DNA from: Acetobacterium paludosum
GTDB lineage: Bacteria; Bacillota; Clostridia; Eubacteriales; Eubacteriaceae
Direction of reading: 5' to 3'
Assembly (NCBI RefSeq): GCF_008086595.1
Contig: NZ_RXYA01000003.1
Coordinates: forward strand, 208,129-272,128
DNA: 64,000 nucleotides
Under the pieces are notes generated by a model that saw only the letters and a program-made list of their open reading frames with translations, did no database searches and had not been told where the DNA came from. Below, piece after piece: positions 28,417-37,844 of the stretch (position 1 is the stretch's first letter; the number at the start of each line of letters is the position of its first letter). The position numbers and the translations under genes were made by a program.

Positions 28417-28489
28417 ATTTTTTAAGCTCTTTTAATCCAATTTTAATTCGTAATGATATACTAGGTAATAAGAAAATGGAGGTTACACT

Positions 28490-29719
28490 ATGAAAAGAGT
28501 AATAAAAGCCTTACAGAACGTTCCCTACCGTACCTCGCATTTGGTAATGAAGCAAACCTTTAAACTACTGAATTTTCCCATTCCACCAGTACTTAAAGGC
28601 CCTGGAATGGCGCGACGATTTCCTGAAATTATTAAACTTACCGGCGTCACAAAAATACTAGTGGTTACTGACCGTCCCCTTCTTTCCATGGGGTTATTAG
28701 ACTCCTTTTTATGTGCCTTGGAAACAAACGGTATCGAAGCGGTAATCTTTGATAATATCCAATCTAATCCAACCTTTGAAAATGTTGAAGCTGGTTTGGC
28801 CTTATATTATAGTACGAATTGTGATGGCGTTGTCGCCTTCGGCGGCGGTTCTCCCATCGACTGCGGAAAAATCATTGCAGCAAAAGTCACCAATCGAAAA
28901 AGCATCGAAAAAATGCGTGGTCTTTTTAAACTCACCAGCAAGCTGCCACCTTTTTTTGCCGTTCCAACTACCACCGGATCCGGTTCAGAAGGCACTATTT
29001 ATGCGTTCATAACCGATGTGCAAAATCATGAAAAGTTAGCAATCATTGATCCTAAACTGATTGCCTTAGCCACTGTTCACGATCCTGAACTCATCTTAAG
29101 CCTGCCGCCATCATTAACGGCTACCACCGGAATGGATGCTCTCACCCATGCTATTGAAGCCTATATCGGGAAATACGACACCCCCTTTGTAAAAGACAAT
29201 GCCTTGCAGGCGACAGAAATTATCATTAATAATCTGGAAAACTGCTTTCACAATGGTCAGGATATCCATCTCCGTTCAAAAATGCAACAAGCAGCTTTTG
29301 ACAGTGGGCTGGCTTTTACGAGAGCCTATGTGGGTTATACTCATGCCATCGCCCATGCCATGGGCGGCTATTATAGCGTTCCCCACGGTTTGGCCAATGC
29401 CATTGTGCTTCCTTATATTTTGGAATTTTCTCGCAAGTCATCTGAAAAGAAATTAGCTGAACTTGCTTTTTATTCTGGTCTGGGCGAAGCCATGTTCGAT
29501 GATGAAACCCTGTCGAAGTTACTGATTGAAAAAATAAAATCCATGAATGCCAACATGGGGATTCCAAAAACAATTTATGCCCTAAAAGCTAACGATATTC
29601 CCGAACTGGCAAAACGCATTCTCAAAGAAGGTAATCCGACTTACCCCGTACCTCGCATTATGCGTTTTCAAGAATGCTGCGATATTTTGAAAATGCTCTG
29701 CCCTGAAATTTCTCAATAA
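28490..29719 (+). CDS. Iron-containing alcohol dehydrogenase
   Basis: A 409-residue group III alcohol dehydrogenase with the NAD-binding GGGSPIDCGK loop, TTTGSGSEGT, and iron-binding segments MDALTHAIEA and YTHAIAHAMGGYYSVPHG. It differs from the other dehydrogenase in this window by an N-terminal extension of about 35 residues, including an amphipathic start, and by longer internal loops. It probably works on short or medium aldehydes. It is transcribed alone, bounded by a bidirectional terminator at 29728-29768. Confidence 0.9.
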   Translation: MKRVIKALQNVPYRTSHLVMKQTFKLLNFPIPPVLKGPGMARRFPEIIKLTGVTKILVVTDRPLLSMGLLDSFLCALETNGIEAVIFDNIQSNPTFENVEAGLALYYSTNCDGVVAFGGGSPIDCGKIIAAKVTNRKSIEKMRGLFKLTSKLPPFFAVPTTTGSGSEGTIYAFITDVQNHEKLAIIDPKLIALATVHDPELILSLPPSLTATTGMDALTHAIEAYIGKYDTPFVKDNALQATEIIINNLENCFHNGQDIHLRSKMQQAAFDSGLAFTRAYVGYTHAIAHAMGGYYSVPHGLANAIVLPYILEFSRKSSEKKLAELAFYSGLGEAMFDDETLSKLLIEKIKSMNANMGIPKTIYALKANDIPELAKRILKEGNPTYPVPRIMRFQECCDILKMLCPEISQ

Positions 29720-29727
29720 ATTTAAAC

Positions 29728-29768
29728 AAAAAAGATACCAAATGGTTTAATCATTTGGTATCTTTTTT
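29728..29768. terminator. Bidirectional terminator
   Basis: A 17-bp stem (29728-29744 with 29752-29768) flanked by A and T tracts separates the convergent dehydrogenase and GyrI-like genes. Confidence 0.9.
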
Positions 29769-29785
29769 TGAAAACGGCTTGTTTT

Positions 29786-30247
29786 TCATTTGACCGGCAT
29801 TAAAATTTTCGTCAGCCATTGACTTTCTGGAAACGTGGGATCATTGTAATAGCACTCATAAGCGGTATCCTTCGGAGTATAGCCATTGTCCGTAATCCAT
29901 TTTGCCATTTCCCCGTATACCGATTCCATGCCCGAATATGGCCCCTGGTACATGCAGAAGACAACCTTTCCTTCTGGTATGGAGCTTGCTTGAATCTCGC
30001 CCTTTCCCGGCAATGGCATCGCCACCGGAAAGCCTATTTCCACATCAAGGTTTTGCATATCTAAATTGTGATATGCAACAAATGGCACATCTGACATGAG
30101 CACTCCTATTTCTTGAAGATAAGAACCAATTTTTCGATAACTTTCTCCAATCAGCTGAGGTAAATCTTCGATTTTTGTGTTCGTTCGAATCGTTAGTGTC
30201 GGTTGCTCTCTTTGTTTTAAAACTTCAATATTGGATATTTTGGGCAT
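29786..30247 (-). CDS. GyrI-like small-molecule-binding domain protein
   Basis: A 153-residue stand-alone effector-binding domain of the AraC/GyrI (SOUL-related) type: LTIRTNTKIEDLPQLIGE at the start, VPFVAYHNLD in the middle and the closing AYECYYNDP with the conserved ligand-facing glutamate. Stand-alone versions can bind drugs or sequester toxins, while fused versions occur in MerR and AraC regulators. The longer frame to 30283 lacks a ribosome binding site; ATG 30247 follows AAGGAGG. Confidence 0.8.
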   Translation of the reverse strand: MPKISNIEVLKQREQPTLTIRTNTKIEDLPQLIGESYRKIGSYLQEIGVLMSDVPFVAYHNLDMQNLDVEIGFPVAMPLPGKGEIQASSIPEGKVVFCMYQGPYSGMESVYGEMAKWITDNGYTPKDTAYECYYNDPTFPESQWLTKILMPVK

Positions 30248-30421
30248 TTTAAACCTCCTTAAATTTCGAGTTGCAATTTGCACCTCTATCTTAGTGTCAT
30301 TATACCCATTTTTTTAAACAAACTTCGCAAATTTAAAATTCTTTCATCTAAGAGCTGTCAACAAGTCCTGGCAGCATTCGTTTGATGACTGAAAATCAGT
30401 TCAATCATTTTCGATTATATT

Positions 30422-31300
30422 CTATAAACTTGGTAAAGTACCAGATATCACGGCCTTTTCGAGAGCATTAATAACCGCCTTCATAATGCCATTTGATGTA
30501 TAGGTCGCCCCGGAAATGGTATCCACCACCGGTGTTTGTTTAGCGATTATTTCTGCTGGAACCGCATCAATGGCTTTACCGTAATGCTGAACACCGACTT
30601 CATTTTGAGACACCACGCGGACATCGGTTATCACATTACTCGCCACGGTTACGCTCACGGTAAGATTCGGACCGTATCCATCGGCAACCCCGGTATAGGT
30701 GCCATCTTTAAGATCAACATTTTCCATGAAAAGATTGGCTTTCGTAACAACTGCATCGGTCACTGGCGAAGAGATTGAAGCGGTTCCCGAATTCGCTGTT
30801 GAAGTCGTCTCTGTTTGTGTTGTCGTTGCCGTCGTAGCTGCGCCTCCATATAGTTTCGCCACAGAGTTTTCAATTTCGCTTGTTACCCCGGTGAAGAATG
30901 CTTCCGGTCCCATGATTCCTCCAATTTGCCATAAATGCAGCCCCAGGAAGACAATCAATACAACGGTTAGCCAGCGATGGGGTTTAATCCATAAATATTT
31001 TTTCGGGAAAATCTTTCTAAACAAATAGGTTAAACCAAGCAGGATTCCAGTTGCCATACAGAGCGTGCCAAAATTAAATGATAGCATTGCGCCGGATGAA
31101 AAGAACCCATGAATACCTGCAAATATTACAAAGGCAATACCCATCGATTTATGGGAATTTCTTAATTTCTTGTTGATTTTTGCAATCAGCTTGCTTTTTC
31201 GCTTTCCTTTGTTTAAGATTCGCAGCAAATAGATAATTGCTAATAAAATAACCAAAGCTACGCTTATCCAGGCTGCTGCTACATTAATAAATAGTGTCAT
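30422..31300 (-). CDS. Membrane protein with C-terminal FMN-binding domain
   Basis: The 292-residue protein has four or five membrane helices in residues 5-130 with histidines in RNSHKSMGI, IHGFF, KPHRW and GLHLWQ that could bind haem, as in ferric-reductase-like cytochromes. After a serine/threonine-rich linker, residues 195-290 form an FMN-binding domain ending in DTISGATYTSNG, whose threonine is the kind of residue that ApbE-type transferases link to FMN. It may move electrons across the membrane to an extracellular acceptor. No ApbE gene is present in the window. Confidence 0.75.
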   Translation of the reverse strand: MTLFINVAAAWISVALVILLAIIYLLRILNKGKRKSKLIAKINKKLRNSHKSMGIAFVIFAGIHGFFSSGAMLSFNFGTLCMATGILLGLTYLFRKIFPKKYLWIKPHRWLTVVLIVFLGLHLWQIGGIMGPEAFFTGVTSEIENSVAKLYGGAATTATTTQTETTSTANSGTASISSPVTDAVVTKANLFMENVDLKDGTYTGVADGYGPNLTVSVTVASNVITDVRVVSQNEVGVQHYGKAIDAVPAEIIAKQTPVVDTISGATYTSNGIMKAVINALEKAVISGTLPSL

Positions 31301-31560
31301 TTTTTTCTCTCTTTCTTTTTTAATTCCAATTTTAGTAAATTATTGTGTCAGCCTTATGTCATTTTTTAATATTAGCATCTATTTGTGAACTTTTTATGAA
31401 GAACTTGTGTATGTTTATAAAATATAACTAATTCTTTGTTGAAAATGATTATATTTTAAAATTATGTAAAAAAATAAGTCTGTCCACAGAACTCATGTTC
31501 TACAGCAAACTTTTTCCATTCCCACAAAGGTATCTGCATTAACTGCAAAGATAAACAGCC

Positions 31561-32247
31561 CTATAGCTTCACCCATTCAATTTCATTATCAAATCGATTC
31601 GAACCATTGGAACACCACAATACATAATTTTCCGGGCATCTATATTTTTTTAAGCTGACATTCTTTTTTTGTGCTTGTTCAAAGATAGAGACTTCAATCT
31701 TTTCTGGAAATTGACCGTTTATATTGACGGCAAAGGCATTCATCGGCAGCCCGAAACCTTTCCCCGTATATTTCATATAGCTTTCTTTAATTGACCATAA
31801 ATCACAAAGTCCCTGTTGTTGATCTTCAACCGGCAGTGACAGGATCCAGGCCACTTCCACTGCGTGGAAAAAACGCTTTGCTAATTGAAAATTCACGCGA
31901 TCCCGCTGCTCAATATCCACTCCAACGGGTTCATTGCTTATCGCACAAACCACAAATCTTCCTGAATGGGACAGATTAAAATGAATATTAGGATGATCCG
32001 AACATCTTGGTTTTACGCCTTCCCCTTTTATTAACTTTAATTGCTCTTTGATTCCAAAGGACTTCAATACTGCTTTCTGCAAAATCACTTCTGCACCTAT
32101 CGAAAGTGCCTTCGAATTAATTGATTTTAATCGATCTGCCTTTTCCTGGCGTTCTGGAGAAAGAGATCTCAAGTATTTTTTTAATTGATCCAACTGATAC
32201 AAAGGACTTACATCGGCAATATAAATCCGGGTTTTTATTTCTTCCAT
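31561..32247 (-). CDS. 4'-phosphopantetheinyl transferase (Sfp-type)
   Basis: A 228-residue enzyme that moves the phosphopantetheine arm from CoA to a carrier-protein serine. The magnesium-binding GVDIEQRDRV segment and the WSIKESYMKYTGKGF segment are the signature of Sfp-type transferases. It is longer than AcpS (about 120 residues), so it may serve peptide or polyketide carriers, or aminoadipate reductases, as well as fatty acid synthesis. No carrier-protein gene lies next to it. Confidence 0.9.
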   Translation of the reverse strand: MEEIKTRIYIADVSPLYQLDQLKKYLRSLSPERQEKADRLKSINSKALSIGAEVILQKAVLKSFGIKEQLKLIKGEGVKPRCSDHPNIHFNLSHSGRFVVCAISNEPVGVDIEQRDRVNFQLAKRFFHAVEVAWILSLPVEDQQQGLCDLWSIKESYMKYTGKGFGLPMNAFAVNINGQFPEKIEVSIFEQAQKKNVSLKKYRCPENYVLWCSNGSNRFDNEIEWVKL

Positions 32248-32446
32248 TCGTATTGATCCCCCTGACCAAGTCAGTTATTTAGCACTTATTATTACCTCAA
32301 AGGAAACCGCAAGTATAATTTTTACTTGTTTTTCAAGTAATTTCATCTATGATTATACTATAAAAATATAAACAATCAAGAAGATCAGTATAATCCCGCA
32401 GCTGTTCATTACAACAAGTATTAAGAAAATTGCTGGTTAAAAAAGG

Positions 32447-32461
32447 GGGGGCGTTGCCCCC
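32447..32461 (-). terminator. Compact GC terminator of the diguanylate cyclase gene
   Basis: GGGGGC (32447-32452) pairs with GCCCCC (32456-32461) with a three-base loop, and a run of T follows on the minus strand. The arm overlaps the stop codon. Confidence 0.85.
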
Positions 32462-33657
32462 TATATCAACTCACTTAATCCATCATAAATAGTAATTTGA
32501 TTTCTCCCCTTCCCCTTGGAAAGATATAAAGCCTCATCGGCATATTGAGTTAGATTCTGATTCTCCATTTCCTTTTTCCATTCGGCAATGCCAATACTGA
32601 TGGTAATTTTTCCACTTTCTAAAAAAACATCTTCCAAGACGACCGGACTTTTTCTTAACTTTGACATTATTCTCTTGGCAATACTTCCGGCCTGTTCTTT
32701 ACTGATATCTGATAGAATTAAAACGAACTCATCTCCTCCAAATCGGGAACAAATATCCGTTTTTCGAGCATTCTTTTTTATCGTACACGCGACATATTTT
32801 AGCACCTGGTCCCCTATGTCATGACCATATTCATCGTTTATTTCCTTAAAAAAGTCAATATCAATCATCATTAAAAATAAATGACATTCCGAATTTCTTG
32901 CCTTCTCGATAAAATCTGCCAGTTGCTTGTCATGATATCGTTTGCTGTGAAGTTCCGTTAAATAATCAATATTTTCAGCCTCAAATCTATCCCAGATCAG
33001 CTTAAATATAATAAACGAGGTTAGCATAATCAACACCGAAATCCCAACAACAAGAGCCTGTTTTATATTTTTCATTAGCACCGTGATGGCATCTCTGGAA
33101 AAATCCACGCCTACCACACTCAACACTTCCCCTGTTTCAGGATCTCTGATCGGGGCATACCCTGATATATAACTGCCCCACTTTTCCCCTTCAAAAAAAT
33201 CAGTATGTCCAGCCATGCCGGTTCGAAAAACATCTCCCTCCATCGTTACCAACTGATCTGTTGACCCAATGGGGGAAAAGAACTCGCTCTCTGGATCTTC
33301 TCCATCCAGAATATAGGCTGACTGTGTATCTGATAATTTTTTAGCTGTAAAAATATAGCTGGCACCAGTTTCTTCGCGAATATTCTGAAAAAGTTCATTC
33401 ATTTTTTGATAATAAGCCTGATCATAATTGTCCGACTGATAATCGCTTGTTTCCGATAACGCCTTGTAAGGCTCCATATCTTCTTCAATGAAATGGGCTG
33501 CTGTTACAGCCACTTTCTCAGCACTTTCGCCAAGTCCCTGAATCACAACATTTTTAATCTCCGAATAAGTCAAATAACCAATTGTTGAAAGCAACAAAGC
33601 AATGATCAAGAAGATACCTATGCAAATACCTTTTTGATACCTCATGAACTTCATCAT
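32461..33657 (-). CDS. Membrane-bound diguanylate cyclase (sensor-GGDEF)
   Basis: A 398-residue protein with a membrane helix at about 12-32, an extracytoplasmic sensor of about 150 residues (Cache/PAS-like, with GSTDQLVTMEGD and YAPIRDPETGE), a second helix at about 200-222 and a GGDEF domain from about 235. The catalytic site RFGGDEF is intact, and RKTD five residues upstream fits the inhibitory RxxD site, so it should make cyclic di-GMP with product feedback. Confidence 0.92.
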   Translation of the reverse strand: MMKFMRYQKGICIGIFLIIALLLSTIGYLTYSEIKNVVIQGLGESAEKVAVTAAHFIEEDMEPYKALSETSDYQSDNYDQAYYQKMNELFQNIREETGASYIFTAKKLSDTQSAYILDGEDPESEFFSPIGSTDQLVTMEGDVFRTGMAGHTDFFEGEKWGSYISGYAPIRDPETGEVLSVVGVDFSRDAITVLMKNIKQALVVGISVLIMLTSFIIFKLIWDRFEAENIDYLTELHSKRYHDKQLADFIEKARNSECHLFLMMIDIDFFKEINDEYGHDIGDQVLKYVACTIKKNARKTDICSRFGGDEFVLILSDISKEQAGSIAKRIMSKLRKSPVVLEDVFLESGKITISIGIAEWKKEMENQNLTQYADEALYLSKGKGRNQITIYDGLSELI

Positions 33658-33747
33658 CTAACTTTTTTCCTTTCTAAAACGTGTCTTTTTTCTTAGATTT
33701 TTCGCATTCTTATTTTTTCCAGTCTTGTTTTTGTTTATACCCACAAA

Positions 33748-33786
33748 AAAAATGACAAAACAATTAATCATTGTTTCGTCATTTTT
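33748..33786 (-). terminator. Terminator of the small iron-sulfur gene
   Basis: Arms around 33749-33764 and 33770-33785 pair with small internal loops and a T tract on the minus strand. It lies directly after the stop at 33821. Confidence 0.75.
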
Positions 33787-33820
33787 GGGATGCAAATAAA
33801 ATCCTTGCTGCAATTATCCG

Positions 33821-34024
33821 TTACAACTGCTTAATTAAATCCTGAATTTTCTTGCGATTATTTTCGAAGATGTCTTCTCTCAATGGCGCACACCCGCCGA
33901 TTGTCTTTTTTCTTTCTAATAACTTTTGAGCAAAAGCGATGCAATTATTTTCGCCACAGTTTCCACAATTACTGTGAGGCAAATATTCATAAATATCAAA
34001 TACGCTGATTTCCTGATCTGCCAT
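33821..34024 (-). CDS. Stand-alone [4Fe-4S] domain protein
   Basis: A 67-residue protein with cysteines at 20, 23, 28 and 45, giving C-X2-C-X4-C-X16-C. This spacing matches the [4Fe-4S] domain at the start of the corrinoid iron-sulfur protein large subunit and of several anaerobe redox proteins. A single-domain form may be an electron carrier or a component that activates a corrinoid protein. It is a monocistronic gene next to a tRNA. Role is unproven. Confidence 0.8.
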   Translation of the reverse strand: MADQEISVFDIYEYLPHSNCGNCGENNCIAFAQKLLERKKTIGGCAPLREDIFENNRKKIQDLIKQL

Positions 34025-34126
34025 AAGATTTCCTTCTTTCTTAGGATAATAAGGGCTTCCATCAAATTTAATTATAAAATAAAACCCGCTTTTTAATTTT
34101 ACTTAAAAAACAGGTTGCTTTCTTTT

Positions 34127-34201
34127 TGGCAGGGGTAGCAGGATTTGAACCTGCGGATGATGGAGTCAGAGTCCATTGCCTTACCGCTTGGCTATACCCC
34201 T
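34127..34201 (-). tRNA. tRNA-Gln(CTG)
   Basis: The minus strand gives acceptor stem AGGGGTA/TACCCCT, a D-arm AGCCAAGCGGTAAGGC as in known glutamine tRNAs, anticodon loop CTCTGAC (anticodon CUG), T-loop GGTTCAAATCC and encoded CCA. It reads CAG codons. Confidence 0.93.
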
Positions 34202-34301
34202 ATATTAATTTTTCTAACCCGAAGGTACGCTAAACATTTTACCCGAATTTTTTTCTCTTGTCAAGGAAAATGAATCTTCGACCAGACTAATTTTCCTTTT
34301 C

Positions 34302-35072
34302 CTACTTTATCCCAAATATTTTCTTTGTATTTGCCGCGGTAATTTCCGAAATTTCTGCCAGGCTTATCCCCCGCAGTCTGGCAATTTCTTCCGCCACCAA
34401 GCGAACATAGGCCGGCTCGTTTCGCTTTCCACGATGAGGCGTTGGTGTTAAATAAGGGCTGTCGGTTTCAATCAACAAACGGTCCAACGGCATCATCGCC
34501 ACTACTTCCGGTAGTTTGCGCGCATTTTTAAAGGTGAGTGAGCCTGAAATAGACAGATAGAAACCCATGTCTAAAAATACTTTTGCCATTTCTGCCGATC
34601 CGCTGTAACTGTGCATAACTCCACCGTATTCCGGTGCAAAATGGTCCTTTAAAATACGCACCATATCTTCCATCGATTCCCGATTATGGATAACAATCGG
34701 AAGTTTTACTTCTTTGGCAATGGACAGCTGGTCAATAAAAACCGACTGCTGCACCTCCCTGGGCGACAAATCGTAATGATAATCCAGACCGATTTCACCA
34801 ATGGCAACAACCTTGTCTTTTTTTGCCCATTCTCTCAATAGCTGTCCTGTTTTTTTGGTGTCGAAGTCCTTGGCATCGTGAGGATGAATGCCGACTGTTG
34901 CATAAACCATTGGATATTTTTCGCTCATTGCGATGGCCCGAAGACTGGATGCTTCATCCGCTCCCGGATTGATAATGATTTCAACACCACCAACTCGTGC
35001 GTTTTCCAGAACGGCTTCCCGATCCTCATTGAACTTTTCATCATCTATGTGAGCATGGCTGTCAATTAACAT
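34302..35072 (-). CDS. tatD: TatD family metal-dependent hydrolase
   Basis: A 256-residue TIM-barrel nuclease with metal-binding SHAHIDD near the start, GEIGLDYHY in the middle, VIHNRES and the final ETDSPYLTPTPHRGK. TatD enzymes are 3'-5' exonucleases or D-tyrosyl-tRNA-related hydrolases in repair and turnover. The start overlaps the cca stop by 7 bases, so this gene closes a row of minus-strand genes starting with pabA. Confidence 0.93.
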   Translation of the reverse strand: MLIDSHAHIDDEKFNEDREAVLENARVGGVEIIINPGADEASSLRAIAMSEKYPMVYATVGIHPHDAKDFDTKKTGQLLREWAKKDKVVAIGEIGLDYHYDLSPREVQQSVFIDQLSIAKEVKLPIVIHNRESMEDMVRILKDHFAPEYGGVMHSYSGSAEMAKVFLDMGFYLSISGSLTFKNARKLPEVVAMMPLDRLLIETDSPYLTPTPHRGKRNEPAYVRLVAEEIARLRGISLAEISEITAANTKKIFGIK

Positions 35073-36400
35073 TGTTTTATCTCCTTTATTTTTTCAATCA
35101 GAACTTCCTTGGCGTTTTCCACCTCATCATCCATCACGTTTTCCAATAAGTGCTTTAATAATCGCCCGATCTCCGGTCCATCGGCAATGCCCATTGCAAT
35201 GAGATCATTGCCGTTGATGGCTAAATCTTTTAGTGAAAAGCATTCATTCTCTGCGATGACTTCTGACAGAATGTTTTCAAGTTCTGCTAATCCATCTAAT
35301 CGGAAACGGTATTCCAGGGATTGCGCCAAAACATCAGCCCGTTTTATTTCCAGCAAATCCCGAAACAATGATTCTGATAAGCGATTAAGCCAGCGTTTGA
35401 CGCTTTTTTTGGAAGGCTCTACGACGGTGTCATGATATTTAATCAGTTTACAGATTTTGGCTATCGACTCTTTATCAAGTTTCAGAGCATTTAAGCGATG
35501 CTTGGCAAGGCTTTCCGACTGCCTGCTGTGGCCATTAAAATGACCAATCCCCAGGGCATCCCGGCTGTACGTTGCCGGTTTTCCCAGGTCATGGAAAAGC
35601 ATCGTCCAACGCAAATGCGGCGTCGGCGGCAGGTTTTCAAGCGCGACAGCGGTATGCGTCAATATATCGTAACAATGATGGGGATTTTTCTGATCAAAGT
35701 CTTTAGCCGGCAGCAGTTCAGGAATGACCGCGCCCAGAACGGTTGTCTCTTCCAACAATACCCTTTTAACATTTTTCCCACATAAAAGCTTAACCATTTC
35801 CGCAGCGATGCGTTCGGCGGAAATTTCTTTTAACTGCTCACACGCTTCATTGACGGCCTTTTGTGTTTCTTCCTCCAACGCAAAGCCGAGAACCGAAGCA
35901 AATCGCAATGCCCGCAGAATTCTCAAAGCATCTTCATTCATTCGCTCGCGAGGATCGCCAACACAACGTATCCGTTTTTCTTGAATGTCTTCAATACCGC
36001 CAAACAGATCAACAAAGCCTTTTTGAGGATGATACGCCAGAGCATTCATGGTAAAATCTCTTCGCGCCAGGTCTTCATCCAGATTTTTAGTGAACATTAC
36101 TTCATCGGGATGACGCTTGTCAGAATAATTGCCTTCCCTGCGATGGGTCGTTATCTCAATGGAATGACCGTCGATGATAACCGTAACCGTGCCATGGCGG
36201 ATCCCCGTTTCAATGACTCGGTAATTGGAAAAGCAGGCTTTGATCTCTGCCGGCGTAGCATCCGAGGTCATGTCAAAATCAAGGGGTGTTTTTTCTAACA
36301 GACAATCCCGCACGCTGCCACCCACCAGATAGCCGCAGAACCCGGAGTTATCGAGCATTTCAAATGCTTTTTTGACCGAATTCGGCAGTTCAAGCTTCAT
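35066..36400 (-). CDS. cca: CCA tRNA nucleotidyltransferase
   Basis: A 444-residue class II nucleotidyltransferase that builds or repairs the tRNA CCA end. YLVGGSVRDCLLEKTPLDFDM (residues 21-41) is the catalytic nucleotidyl-transfer core with metal-binding aspartates, followed by the RRDFTMNALAY motif and an HD domain (FHDLGKP, HYD) near residues 240-260. A frame extension to 36529 would overlap the HD gene for most of its C terminus; the ATG at 36400 begins the conserved protein and leaves an 11-base overlap. CCA is already encoded in all three tRNA genes here, so repair is the likely main role. Confidence 0.93.
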   Translation of the reverse strand: MKLELPNSVKKAFEMLDNSGFCGYLVGGSVRDCLLEKTPLDFDMTSDATPAEIKACFSNYRVIETGIRHGTVTVIIDGHSIEITTHRREGNYSDKRHPDEVMFTKNLDEDLARRDFTMNALAYHPQKGFVDLFGGIEDIQEKRIRCVGDPRERMNEDALRILRALRFASVLGFALEEETQKAVNEACEQLKEISAERIAAEMVKLLCGKNVKRVLLEETTVLGAVIPELLPAKDFDQKNPHHCYDILTHTAVALENLPPTPHLRWTMLFHDLGKPATYSRDALGIGHFNGHSRQSESLAKHRLNALKLDKESIAKICKLIKYHDTVVEPSKKSVKRWLNRLSESLFRDLLEIKRADVLAQSLEYRFRLDGLAELENILSEVIAENECFSLKDLAINGNDLIAMGIADGPEIGRLLKHLLENVMDDEVENAKEVLIEKIKEIKQC

Positions 36401-36968
36401 TGTTTCCCAAACCAATATCATCGGCAATAGTGCGCATCCCCAGGATTGTTTCCTTGGTAAGATCTTCCAGGGAATATCCCGACATGGCTGCTCCCTTGGT
36501 AATAACATCCCGGCTAACGCCGGCGGCAAAATTTTGAGCTTTAAATTTCTTCTTCACCGACTTCACTTCTAAATCGTTGACACTTTTAGACGGACGCATA
36601 TAGGCACAGGCGGTAATCAATCCGACTAACTCATCCGTTGCAAACAGAATCTTCTCCATTTGGTGAGTTGGTTCAACATCTGTGCAGATTCCAAACCCAT
36701 GGCTTGCTACGCTGTGAATAAATGCATCATCATAACCATTGTTTGTTAATATCTCAACCACTTTTACGCAGTGCTCTTCCGGGTATTTTTCATAATCCAA
36801 ATCGTGTAAAAGGCCTACAATCCCCCAATATTCGGGATCTTCCCCCTCTAATTCGGAAAAATGCGCCATCACGCCGGACACGGCTAAGCCATGATTGAGC
36901 AGTGATTCGCTCTCATTGTATTCTTTTAATAATTGCAATGCTGCTTCACGATTTAATTGATTCTTCAT
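36390..36968 (-). CDS. HD-domain phosphohydrolase-like protein
   Basis: A 192-residue HD protein with LLHDLDYEKYPEEH as the metal-binding HD pair (about residues 56-70), ASHGFG, and ATDELVGLITACAYMRPSK. Related small HD proteins hydrolyse nucleotides or occur with tRNA processing genes. It overlaps cca by 11 bases and follows pabC by about 30 bases, so it is probably made with both. Substrate unknown. Confidence 0.83.
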   Translation of the reverse strand: MKNQLNREAALQLLKEYNESESLLNHGLAVSGVMAHFSELEGEDPEYWGIVGLLHDLDYEKYPEEHCVKVVEILTNNGYDDAFIHSVASHGFGICTDVEPTHQMEKILFATDELVGLITACAYMRPSKSVNDLEVKSVKKKFKAQNFAAGVSRDVITKGAAMSGYSLEDLTKETILGMRTIADDIGLGNNEA

Positions 36969-37001
36969 CTTGATCGGCTCCTTTTGTTTTCTATCAATAT
37001 T

Positions 37002-37820
37002 TCAGATTATATCATATTCTTTTTTGTACATCTTTTTCAAGTGATTTGTGAAAGATTCATTCTTTACCGGGTATTCTGAATCATCCACCTGCCTGACCGG
37101 CATAATTTCCATTAGCGAGTTCGTGATGAATATCTCATCTGCTTCCATTAGAACTTCTTTACGATAATAGCCTTCTTCAAACGGTATTTCATGGTGCTTT
37201 AATAATTCGATGACTTTATTTCTAACAATCCCCGCTAAAAGACCGTTATTCGTTGCCGGGGTATAGACCTTTTCATTTTTTATAAAAAAGATGTTGCTCA
37301 TGCTTCCTTCTGCCAGATAGCCTTTAGAATTGAAGAAAATCGCTTCATTAAAGCCTTTGCTTTTGCTATCATTTAAAATAAGCAGATTCTCTAAATAATT
37401 ATTGGATTTCACCGTGACCAACAGGGATTGCTCATTTCTAGCATAGTCGCTGATGCAGATACTTACCCCCTGCTGAAAGGTTTCATCTTCATAATGATTT
37501 TCTCTGGCCGTGATCAGGATCAAATCTTTTTTAGTCCCTTTGCTCAAAGTAACCCGTAACCCGCCTTTGTCCAGCTGATTTTTCTTGATCATTTTTTCAC
37601 AATCAGCCAACAGCGGAGAATAGTTTTCATCAAAATTAAGCCCCACCAATAAAGCGCTGCTTTTTAGCCGCGCCATGTGTTCCTCAAAAAAGATCGGTTT
37701 TCCTTTGCCGATATTGATGGTTTCGAAGATGCCATAACCATACAGAAAGCCCTGCTCCGCGGGAACCATGCATTCTTTTAATATTTCACCATTATAACAT
37801 ACGTACTGAATGATGCTCAC
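37002..37820 (-). CDS. pabC: Aminodeoxychorismate lyase
   Basis: A 272-residue class IV PLP enzyme with FLYGYGIFETI near residue 27, KSKGFNEAIFFNSKGYLAEGSMSNIFFIK (read in two parts) and the closing LMEIMPVRQVDD. The class also includes IlvE and D-amino acid aminotransferases, but the gene lies 24 bases after pabB, which supports the lyase that releases pyruvate from 4-amino-4-deoxychorismate to give p-aminobenzoate. Folate is central to C1 metabolism in anaerobes of this kind. Confidence 0.87.
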   Translation of the reverse strand: MSIIQYVCYNGEILKECMVPAEQGFLYGYGIFETINIGKGKPIFFEEHMARLKSSALLVGLNFDENYSPLLADCEKMIKKNQLDKGGLRVTLSKGTKKDLILITARENHYEDETFQQGVSICISDYARNEQSLLVTVKSNNYLENLLILNDSKSKGFNEAIFFNSKGYLAEGSMSNIFFIKNEKVYTPATNNGLLAGIVRNKVIELLKHHEIPFEEGYYRKEVLMEADEIFITNSLMEIMPVRQVDDSEYPVKNESFTNHLKKMYKKEYDII

Positions 37821-37844
37821 TCCTATCTGAATTTTAGAACTTGT

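Noticed and set aside
36400-36529. N-terminal extension of cca
   Set aside because: The added residues overlap the HD gene in another frame, are not conserved-looking and the known family starts at the later ATG.
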